Assembly: GCA_031002005.1 (NCBI GenBank)
Contig: CM061921.1
Span: forward strand, 141,083,283 to 141,147,282
DNA: 64,000 bases
DNA from: Vandiemenella viatica
Lineage: Eukaryota > Arthropoda > Insecta > Orthoptera > Morabidae
Reading direction: 5' to 3'
Below the pieces are notes generated by a model. That model had not been told where the DNA came from. It searched no databases and saw only the letters and a list, made by a program, of their open reading frames with translations. This document shows positions 55,127 through 64,000 of the stretch, piece by piece; position 1 is the first letter of the stretch; every line of letters starts with the position of its first letter. The translations under genes were made by a program, and so were the position numbers.

Positions 55127-57311
55127 GTGATTGATGTGGCGAAACGGTCGATTGTTTTTTGGAAACACAAAAGTGTAGGCCCATCTTCGGCGTTACCAGA
55201 TAAAAAGCAGTGTTCATGTTCAATGGAAGGTGCTGCAGCCCCAAATTTGGCAGTTATACTAACCTATAGATCTGTCACCCGTCTAAACAAAGCAGAGAAA
55301 ATTCCCAAAGCAACAGGAAGAGTTATTGATGTCTCAGTCCGAGATAGATTCGGGTGTGATGAAAATTCTGTAGTATTGGTCGATACACCAGATGAGTCTG
55401 AATGGTTGGATTTGAACAAATGCTATGTTAAGAGAAGTGTTTGTAAAGTGCGCACAGTTAATAGTAGTAGATGTGTTCCCACTATAATTGAGAATTTTGG
55501 TGAAGAAGATGTTGAGATACCATGTGGTCAGGAGATATCACATGTCGAAGTTTTACGTGATAAGGAGCTAGCTAGCAGTATAATTGTTGATGATGTTAAC
55601 GAGGCTGGCCATAGAATAAAAGGTGAAAAGGCACGTATTGCTCAAGTGAAGCGCTTAGTATGTTTTAAGAATAAGTTGAGCCACTTGCCTCAGAGATATT
55701 TAGAGAAGATTGAAGGATTGTTGTGGAAATTCAGAGAGTTGTTTGAACCAGGTAGAACCCTCCCAGTCATAGATAAAGTTGAACATAGAATTTTGACAGG
55801 AGATGCGTTCCCCATTTACAAGAAGGCATAATGAGTTCCTTTTCATCAAAGATAACTGATCAATCAATTTATTGATCAACAATTAAAGGATGGTATTAGT
55901 AGGCCTTCAAATAGCCCATGGGTGGCCCCAGTCATTATCGTTCCAAAGAAGAGGAAATGGAGAAACTAAGTTCCGATTTTGTGCAGATTACAGGTGTTCA
56001 AATGCTTTTACAACTTCAAATGTCTATCCTTTACCTTCTATTTCAGAGACAGTGGATTACCTAGGCTAGTGTAAGTATTTTACCAACCTTGATTTGCGTA
56101 GTGGTTATCACCTGATAAGAGTTGCTGACAAAGACATTCGAAAAAATTCTTTCAATGTTCCAAACAGTCATTATGAGTATATCAGAAGGTCTTTCGGATT
56201 AAAAAATGCTCCAGCTACTTTTCAGAGATTGATGGGCGGTGTTTTGAGGGGATTAAAGACATTTTCTACATTAGTTTACATGGATGACGTAATCGTATTT
56301 TCCAAAGATATTGATGAGCGTGTCAGAAGATTGAGAAGTGTTTTCGAACATCTGCAGAAAACCAATTTGACGTTGTTGATTGAAAAATGTAATTTTGCCG
56401 CTTCTGAATTAGATTACTTGGGTCATCACATTTCTAGAGATGGAGTAAGACCACATCCACATTTAGTCCAAGCAGTAAAATAGTTTCTAACACCAACTTC
56501 TATGAAAGAGTTACAATCATTTCTTGGTCTTGCTAATTATTACAGAAAATTTGTTCAAAACTATGCCCTTAAGGTTAAACCATTAAACAACTTGCTGAGA
56601 AAAGGCGCAAAATTCAAATGGTCAGTTGATTGTGATCAAGTTATGGATACTTTAAAAGAAGCTGTCACAACTTACCCAATTTTTGTATTCCCAGATTTTT
56701 CCAAACCTTTTGTTCTTTCCATAGATGCAAGTAATGTAGAAATAGGCTCAGTTCTATCTTAAGTCATAGATGGAAAAGAAAGACCAACTGCCTATGCTTC
56801 CCGCCAGTTGAACAAAGCCGAATCAAATTACAGTGTAACTGAGCGCGAACTTTTGTCAGTTATTTGGAGTATTAACTTTTTTAGATGCTACCTTTATGGC
56901 AGAAAATTTACTATAATCACAGATCACGCCGCGTTAAAGTGGATGTTAGGAGTGAATGACCCACCTAGCAGACTAATGTGTTGGACATTAAGGGTTAGTG
57001 AGTTTGAATTTGATGTTACCCACAAACCCGGAAAATTGCATGGTAATGCAGATGGTTTGAGTAGAAAAGTTCGGAATGTAGAGGCACAAGACCCCCCATC
57101 ACTAGTAGAATTGCCAACTGCACAAGCAGAAGACGAAGAGTGGAGTAAGCAAAGAAGAAATAAATGGTTTGTGTTCCATGATAATGTGTTGCATCGCATA
57201 ACCAGGAGTGGTTACAGAGTTGTTGCTCCAGTAATGAAGTTGTATCACAATTCCATTCTCTCAGGTCATTGTGGATGGAAATTGACTAATCAGATAGCTA
57301 AACAATATTGA
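55127..57311 (+). pseudogene. reverse transcriptase and RNase H
   Basis: 55127-55831 covers the region between protease and reverse transcriptase, ending in VEHRILTGDAFPIYKK. A frame-broken stretch (55832-56090) holds the fingers ([15 protein letters not shown]). 56094-56483 has FGLKNAPATFQRLM and the catalytic TLVYMDDVIVFS (YMDD at 56277-56288). 56502-56762 has SFLGLANYYRKFV, the connection. RNase H residues follow in the blocks VLSIDASN, TERELLSVIW, IITDHAALKW and NADGLSRK. Single stops at 56481 and 56760 interrupt one frame. Confidence 0.9.
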
Positions 57312-58321
57312 TGGCAGGTCGTAAATGAGATAGCAGAGCGTATGTAAAAAGTTGTATTCAGAATAATGAGAGACTATGTCCTGGAAGGGCAAGAGAGAAG
57401 TTACAACAATTACCGGAAACGGCAGAACCATTTCAGGGAGTTGGTTTAGATCGAATGGGTCCTTTTAAGCATACTAAAGCAGGTTACAGTTATGTACTTA
57501 TCATCACAGATGCTTTTTCAAGATATTTAGTTATGGTTCCTTTGGAAGATTAAACAGCAGAGAGTGTAGCAAGAGTTTTTGTATTAGGATGGATACTAAA
57601 ATTTGGCTTACCAAATTCTTTTATTATGGATCAAGGATCAAATTTCATGTCAGCATTGTTCACACAAGTCTGTAAGTTATAGGGTATTGAGAAACTGCGA
57701 ACAAGTTTTCACCCACAAGGAAATGGCAGGACTGAAAGAATTTATAGAACTATTGGAAAAATGTTGAGCGACTATGTAAACAAATCACACAATGATTGGG
57801 ATTTATTATTACCATATATGGTGAGCTTACAATACCAGAGTCCACGGTAGTATAAAGAGAACCCCATTCGAAAATATTTATGGTCGAGAAATGACATCAC
57901 CTTTCAAACTATTCAAAAGTTAAAAAAAAAAGATATTGATAATCCAGAAGTACGTAGTCCAGCATTTAAATTGAAGAAAATATGGTCAGAAGTTCATAGA
58001 AACAATGAGAAAGCATTTCAGTCACAAGCTAAACAGTATGATAAAACAGCTAAATTGCAAGAAATTAGTGTTGGAGATTTTGTAATGTCGAGTACACCAT
58101 TTTTAAGAAAAGGTCAGACACGTAAATTCACATCAAATTGGCCAGGTCCATTTGAAGTAATACAAATTCTTTCACCAGTTACAGTTAAAATTAAGTTACC
58201 AGGCAGGGATATATTTGTTCATAAAATCGTCTTCGGGTATACAGTTGGAGTAGGAAACATACAGGGAACCCAGGTGAAAAGACAACAGACAGAACAGCAA
58301 CACAACATGTGGAACAACTGA
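57230..58321 (+). pseudogene. integrase
   Basis: The zinc-binding N-terminus is partly visible (HNSILSGHCGWK), but the second Cys of the CxxC pair is lost. Core residues are present in broken frames: GLDRMGPF (Asp 1), IMDQGSNFMSALF (Asp 2) and HPQGNGRTERIYRT (Glu). The C-terminal SH3-like region is open at 57971-58321 (ISVGDFVMSSTPFLRKGQTR, FTSNWPGPFEVIQILSPVTV). Several stops lie in the core. Confidence 0.85.
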
Positions 58322-58829
58322 AGGAAATTCCAAAGACAGTACAACCTCAAAGTCCATATTCATTGTGAAGGAAGCCCTGTTCAACCATCTCATACATCTC
58401 AAATGCCATCAGTAAAGTATAGTTTGAGACCTAGGAAATAAACAGTGATTGTTATAATATATGTATTTCATATTTTGTAGCTGTTGTAACATCAAGTGTA
58501 ATTTTGTATTTTATATGGTTAGATATTTTAAGTTTAAGATTTGAATTGATGATGTTTATATTTGCAAAGTGTTGCAAAGAGACATGTGTCTATGGTGATT
58601 TCCAACCGCCTAGCATTGTCACTTTGCAAGTGTGTATAAAACACGTTTACTGCGGTGAACAAACCATTGTAGCCTCATGGAGAGCAGTCGAGGAGGGCAG
58701 CCGAGCAGAATGAAGCGTGGGAAGCAACTTAATACGCCACGAACAGTGCTAATAGAGAAGACTCGGAGTGGCACGTGTACGTCAGTTCAAGTATCGTGCA
58801 GTGCAGAAATTTTACGTTGAGTATTCACC
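58322..58829. other. pol-env spacer
   Basis: No recognised domain. It probably includes the env splice acceptor region. Short ORFs here are not supported as genes. Confidence 0.4.
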
Positions 58830-60677
58830 ATGTTTTATCCAAAGTCAGTGATTTTATTGAGTATCTTTTTTCCTATTGTTTATTTAGTTCATATAAAGCC
58901 TCTTAGTAATGGTGTAATATTTTCTAAAGAGAGTGATGTAATTGCTTCAGATAACTATTGGTCAGTAGTAATAGATTATGATTTGGGAATTGTAAGAGAT
59001 GAATGCACCAAGCTAGATAATATATTCAGTACACTTGATGAGCTTACTAAAGAAAATCTTTCGCACAATGATTCAGCCATAAATTCAGTTTCTTTGAATC
59101 TAAAAGTAACGTATGCTGCTTTACAGCAAGAATTTTACAATATTTTGGAAATTCTACCTCATAAGCCTAACAGAGTCGGAAGGCCATATTTCGATCTTGG
59201 ACGAAAAATTTTGAGAACTGTATTTGGAACTTCAAATTCTGAAGATTTAGAGCATTTAGAGTGAAGGTTAAATAATCTTGAAGCTGTAGGAAATGATGTT
59301 AAACTTAGCCTTTCATCACAGTTGATTTTGATCCAACATATGGAGGAGTCTATCACAAATCAAATGCAAGCAATAGAAGTATTAGATGATGCCTTCATCT
59401 CACAAACTAAGGAAATTCAGTCAGTAATAAGTAAGAATATGCATGAAGTAGAAAGTGTTCTAACAGTTTTGAATTATCAGATCTTTAGTGTAAAGACTTT
59501 ACAAGAGCTTATTTTTGGGCTAACAAATGTACGTATGGAGTTAGTTAGATTAAGAATTGCTCTACTACAAGGTTCTAGTAAGAAAGTTAGTGATATTTTA
59601 TTGGCCCTAGAGTATTTTTGAAATATTTGCAGTTGATAGAGAACAAGTTAGATTCAAGTATGTTTATGATTGCCCCTTGTACTGAGAAGAGTTTAAGTGC
59701 GTATTATCAATTGTCGAAGGTAAATATTGTTTTAATGGCTAGTAATTTGAGGTTAGTTGTTAATATTCCTATTGGTGCACATAATTTAGTTTTAGAGAGA
59801 TATAACATTCATACTTTTTCCAATTTATAGCAGTGAAACAGGCAGATGTGTATGTATATGAAAGATGTCATTTTATTGAGCAAAGATCATAAATAATATG
59901 TAACACTTAATCGGAACGATATACAGAAATCTGAATCTAATATTGTAGAAATATGTCCATTGATGACTTTGCATGATGTAAGTGTAAGAAGTTTTGAATC
60001 TGATATGCTTTTTTCAGAAAATTTTGTAATGTTAAAGAGACGTTGTGACCCTTACTAAATCATATTTTTCTAATGATAATTGGATATTAATCTTGTTAAC
60101 ACCTTGTACTGTCAGTGTCAATTGTATTAAATCTCAGCAGACAAGTAAATTATCAGCAAGTGGTTCAGGAATTTTTGTAAACACTGCAAGTTGTCAAATA
60201 ATTGGAAATGATTTTAGGACACCAGCTATTAAGTCAGTTAAAAAGTCTTATGATTTGTTGTATTCATTGTATTACTTACCAAATTTAACTTATGAAATTT
60301 ATCATAGTCCTAAATTGGTTGAATTGAACTTGACTTATAGTAAACAGGTTAAAGAAGAGATTGATAAGTATCTTAAGGCATCTAATGACACTATTAAATT
60401 TAGTAAGATTATTTCACATTTGGAGTTGCAAATGAATTCTAGATACCAGCATAAGATTACAGTTATATCTCCTAGTGTTACATCTATTATTTGTATTTCA
60501 CTTGTTTTGGTTTTTGGTATTTGGATTTGTAGACAGTGTGTGGATAATATGATTCAAAGGTACATATGTTCAAATGCAACCACGCAATCTGTTAGCAGCA
60601 TAAGAGTAACCATTCCCGAGATTTCACATGATAGTGTTGCAGGAGAAACATGTGTTTCAAAGGCAGGGGAGTTGTAA
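58830..60677 (+). pseudogene. env remnant (F-type fusion glycoprotein, insect errantivirus)
   Basis: The first piece (58830-59264) starts with a hydrophobic signal-like segment (ILLSIFFPIVYLVHI). It later has an R-x-x-R motif (RVGR) followed by YFDLGRKILRTVFGT. That layout fits the cleavage site and fusion-peptide neighbourhood of the baculovirus-F-like envelope proteins of errantiviruses. Coiled-coil-like sequence follows. An in-frame TGA (59262-59264), another stop at 59619, and frameshifts near 59620-60040 break the gene. The last piece (60045-60677) has the transmembrane anchor (SIICISLVLVFGIWIC) and a cytoplasmic tail that ends two bases into the 3' LTR. It is not functional. Confidence 0.82.
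60658..60672 (+). promoter_or_regulatory. polypurine tract
   Basis: AAAGGCAGGGGAGT immediately precedes the 3' LTR start, the expected place for plus-strand priming. Confidence 0.6.
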
Positions 60678-61391
60678 GGGGACCAAATAACTCCCAGTTA
60701 TATTCAGTAAAAGCGGAGTGAATATTCGTTCGCTATTAGAGGCACAGCACGCTCGCCGTGCAACGTAACACTATGCCTCTACCTGATAAGCGTCAGCACC
60801 TTCTCGTGAGTGTACTTGCACGCAAGCAGTACGCCTCGGAGAGTCTGACTTAGCGCACCGATGTAATATGCGGTTCGTGATTTACTACCAACAATATCAC
60901 TTTGTACCCCATTTCGGCAACTGAAGTCTAAATTCAAAATAGCGGGGGTGCAACTAACATATTGCGTGGGATAGGAGTTACGTTTCTTGTTTGTGAATCT
61001 GTCAGTGTATGGAGAACTACAATAAACCGGACTTGCGTTTCTTTACATAAAACCTTTCTAATCCGTATCAGGCTACCATCACTCAAGCCAAAGAACTTCA
61101 TGCAGCCTTTCAATTAAAAACAATAACATCTTTAACAGACTATAGTCGTTCTAGCAGCTCTCATCCTCTCAGTTTGGCAATACTGCATCATCAACAATTG
61201 CCTGGTGTCAGACAGAAGACAGTCACCCTGACAAAAAGAAACATCAACAAGATGGTACTATCAGACAGGTTAGTGATCGCACGCCTGAAAGACAATCAAA
61301 TCAATATCCACTCGGCCACCTAAAATGGAACTTTGGCGTCATCTGCGGGACTCAAACCCTGCACCACACGCACAAACGGAGTTCCATCACA
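60673..61391 (+). repeat. 3' LTR of env-bearing element
   Basis: About 719 bp, from TGTAAGGGGACC to GTTCCATCACA. It includes AATAAA near 61022, a plausible polyadenylation signal. Only its two ends have a counterpart in the 5' remnant, so the 3' boundary is inferred from that short match. Confidence 0.72.
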
Positions 61392-62184
61392 CTATTATCA
61401 AATGTCATTACAAGATAATATTTACAATTCAAGTCTTCAAGAAACATTTCCTCCCACATCCTATAACCATAATCAACATTCAGTTTTTTATCTGTGTACC
61501 TAGTAAGCTTATCTTCCTCCCATGTTGACCTACCTAGCTCGATATCCTGTCCAGGTCACCCTGCAGCTGTTCATAGTCTTCTCCCATTTTGATCCTGTTA
61601 AATAACATTATGTCACCTAACATCTGACTGTAAACCATTAACACGATCATTAATTAAAGTAATGAATAGCAATGGACCCAATACACTACCCTGTGGCACT
61701 CCCATTTTCACTTCTTTTGATAGTGCATTTCCTACCCCAACTCTTTGCTTTCTACTTATTAAAAACTCTTCTACCCATCTAATCACTTTTTCATCCACTC
61801 CAATGGATTTTATTTAACACTATTTTATGGTTCACTCTTTCAAATGCCTTATGAAGACCTAGTGCGACACTATCACTTTGGCCTGCCTTGTCCATTTCAT
61901 CTGAAATATCTTGCATATAGCTGAATAACAGAAATTTACATGAACATCCTTGCTGAAAGCCATGTTGTAGATTTGAAAACTAGTTTCTTTCCTCATAGAC
62001 ATTTATGATGTGGTTGCATATCAATAACTCCATTAAATTACCTGCCACTGATCCGTCAGTAATTTTTGACACCATCTGTCACTCTTACTTTATTGACCGA
62101 CACTACTATCACACTTTTCCAGTACTCTGATGAGCAGCAAGTCTCCAGACGCAATCTAAACAACATGCCAAGGTAAGATACAAT

Positions 62185-62900
62185 CAGAGCTGGGCACAGT
62201 TAATCCAAAAGTTAACCATCAACAATACGTCTACCCAATGTCTCTCTGGAAATTGAGTTCTTACTGGGGTTCTATGTTTTAATCAGCTTCTCAAACTTAT
62301 CAGATTCTACAACATGTAGCAGACTCATGTTGGCAACGAAAAAGGTTACAATGCATTGGTCCACATCAGCTTGCAATACACTGCTATCAGTAACTACGAT
62401 GGCAAAAGATTCACCAACGCTTTGTTGACAAAATATTTTTTTAGCAGATGGAGATGGAAAAAAAAAAACATACTTCTGCTGCTATCTACATCAGAAGTAT
62501 CCACAGCACTTGAAGAAGGCTTTCGATTGTTTTACCTTTTCCCATTAGTTTATCCTGCTTTTACTTTTTCTTCAAACTGTAAATCATTGGATATTTGCAT
62601 CCTCATCATGTGTTATTTAAGATTATTAAGGCCAGAAATATGAGCCTTAACTGTAGAAAGTTTAGGCAGACACAGTTTGCATTCATAAATGAACTGTCCT
62701 CCCAATCTTGATTTAAATGCAACATAACCTCATAAATGAGACCAATGATTTTTAATCTTCTCGTTGCTATTGCTAGTGTTGCTACTTTCACTAACAGATT
62801 CTAAATCTTCAGTTTCCGTGATGTAATCATGTAGTGAATGCGAATTTATTTCACTAACAAACTCCAAACCAACACAAACTAAAAAGTAGCACTATTTCCA
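62185..62900 (-). mobile_element. hAT copy 2 (BED-finger family)
   Basis: The left end is CAGAGCTGGGCACAGTTAAT, a hAT-type terminus. The minus strand encodes pieces of the transposase N-terminus: a BED finger (YECKLCLPKLSTVKAHISGL then NNLK-H) and a downstream segment with HVVESDKFEKLIKT and SISRETLGRRIVDG. It matches 17608-18300 in the same orientation. The right side fades after 62900, with no terminus found. Confidence 0.72.
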
Positions 62901-62909
62901 GATGAACCC

Positions 62910-64000
62910 ATGTTCCTTATTAACATTATGGCTTTCACTTTCACATTCTCATTCTTTTTATAGTACCATGCCCAAAGTAATTTTTACATCCTTCATATCA
63001 ATGACATGAAAGTGGATGGTGATTACAGTGGCAGAAAGTGTGGAATTAGAACCTGTAAAAGGAAGAATAAAGATGTGATCTGATACTGAAGCCAAAAGGA
63101 GCTGGCAAGCATCACTTCTTTTCTCATATAGCAGCTTTCTTTCAACTATGTCCCTCTTCCTATACTGCTCAAATCAGCAAGCATTTGTCTATATGGATAA
63201 ATTTTCACATAAAAGCATTCTTAATTAAAAACCCAGTTCCTGGTCAGGCTCATTTATACCACATTTGATATCACAATACTTGTTTCATGGTCTGGCAGTC
63301 AGGGTCCTGCTTCATAACACTTGCCCCTTCAAACTAAGAATATGGAAACTTCCATATCCGCACAACCTCAGCACCAGAAATCTCCCTCATATCAATCTCA
63401 GGTAATCCTTTACTTCAACATACCATGGGCCACTTCCATTATGTCCAGTTCACTACCAGCCACGCTCCTCCCTGATGTGATGACATGTTAGTGCAGCCAC
63501 AATATTGTGTGGAAATCAAAGATTCGGTAACAGCAACTCTCCACGTGACTAAATTAATGATGTTTTCATCACTTGTGTGTGTTTTCCTGGCTGTGTAAGC
63601 TATTTTTATTGCTGTCTGCTATAATACTTCCTTCAGTTTTTCACTCTCTATGGGCCAAAATATTTTAAAGAACTGCACACAATTGTTTCCTAATTCCATC
63701 CTCCTTTTTGGGTAGAAAATTGGATTATCATAAAAATACTAACTTATTCATTATTTCTTGATAAACCAAACTTTACTATACATAAGTTTTAGAAATATAA
63801 AACAAACGAATAAAATAACTTGGGCCACCATGACCAATTCAAATTCTTATTAATTAGGGCTTCTCATATGAAAAAGTGAAGAAACTGTTGATCTATTTTT
63901 AAGATCATCTAGGTACCCATCAGAAAATATTATAGAAATCTATTTAAAAGAGAACTCAGGATTTTTTTAGGGTGGTCTTCAACAAAACAGAACCTTTGAA
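62910..64000. other. no gene seen
   Basis: AT-rich sequence to the window edge. No coding region, RNA gene or element end is supported. Confidence 0.35.

Larger units (their letters stand above)
53519..61391 (+). mobile_element. env-bearing Ty3/gypsy element (errantivirus type), fully degenerate
   Basis: The order is LTR remnant, gag, protease, reverse transcriptase, RNase H, integrase, env, LTR. Length is about 7.9 kb. Every gene has stops or frameshifts, and the 5' LTR is almost entirely deleted. It is inserted in a LINE copy. The LTR ends are TG...CA. A clean target duplication is not evident (left flank ...GTTTAT, right flank CTATTA...). Confidence 0.9.
52925..62100 (-). mobile_element. 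CR1/L2-like LINE, minus strand, split by an endogenous retrovirus
   Basis: Two pieces flank the LTR element: 61392 to about 62100 (5' part) and 52925-53518 (3' part). The right piece has WVEEFLISRKQRVGVGNALS and GVPQGSVLGPLLFITLIND (motif B, 61613-61798 minus). The left piece continues with GQMVGRALKILHLLKREMR-like sequence and ends in the family 3' tail (complement of GGCAATGGAGAGCACATTC near 52940). It is the same family as the copies at 7.2-8.0 and 8.8-10.7 kb, with many stops. Confidence 0.85.

Overview
This window is AT-rich eukaryotic DNA, almost certainly from an insect. It is dominated by nested, mostly broken transposable elements and has very little host coding sequence. The insect call rests on the mix of elements: hAT, mariner, Tc1, piggyBac and Harbinger transposons, a Helitron, CR1/L2-like and jockey-like LINEs, tRNA-derived SINEs, and Ty3/gypsy elements including one with an env gene. 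The one convincing host gene piece is at the left edge: a single exon (49-179, + strand) encoding most of a helix-loop-helix of the paraxis/scleraxis (TCF15/SCX) type. Weaker candidate host exons are a signal-peptide first exon (4195-4024, - strand) and a possible last exon after a strong acceptor (19674-19856, + strand).

Layout. 0.2-6.6 kb: intron-like DNA with one complete degenerate hAT transposon (1472-3441) carrying a nested foldback MITE. 6.6-10.7 kb: a THAP-domain remnant, then two CR1-like LINE fragments, one cut by a hAT MITE (7426-7804) and the other by a Harbinger derivative (8865-9580). 11-16 kb: SINE pieces, a diverged 254-bp duplication, a very young miniature LTR retrotransposon (TRIM, 13586-15466) and a hAT MITE (15816-15994). 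16.3-19.6 kb: a decayed Helitron with a ten-unit tandem array, a broken helicase and a hAT copy inside. 20.6-25.2 kb: a mariner remnant, two SINEs and a Tc1 remnant.

25.6-32.3 kb: a three-level nest. A minus-strand mariner is split by a 5.4-kb hAT-type element (8-bp duplication TTCCCTTT). That element itself holds a Tc1 copy, a hAT MITE, a head-to-head SINE pair and a long poly-T. 33.8-37.5 kb: a jockey-like LINE interrupted between reverse-transcriptase motifs B and C by a nearly intact Tc1 element (34917-36344; perfect 34-bp inverted repeats, one premature stop). 38.0-41.4 kb: a minus-strand, coding-poor gypsy-type LTR element with a hAT MITE inside. 46.5-48.1 kb: an internally deleted piggyBac copy with a TA-flanked MITE in it. 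48.9-49.9 kb: hAT BED-finger remnants. 53.5-61.4 kb: an env-bearing gypsy element (errantivirus type) inserted in a minus-strand CR1-like LINE, with every open reading frame broken and its 5' LTR reduced to about 55 bp. 62.2-62.9 kb: a second copy of the hAT family seen inside the Helitron.

No operons, tRNA genes, rRNA genes or CRISPR arrays were seen. I found no clear undescribed biological system. The most informative features are the TRIM element, the shortened DD32E spacing of the Tc1 transposase, the Helitron satellite, the nested-insertion chronology and the truncated-5'-LTR endogenous retrovirus. All calls were made by eye, without alignment or database search.
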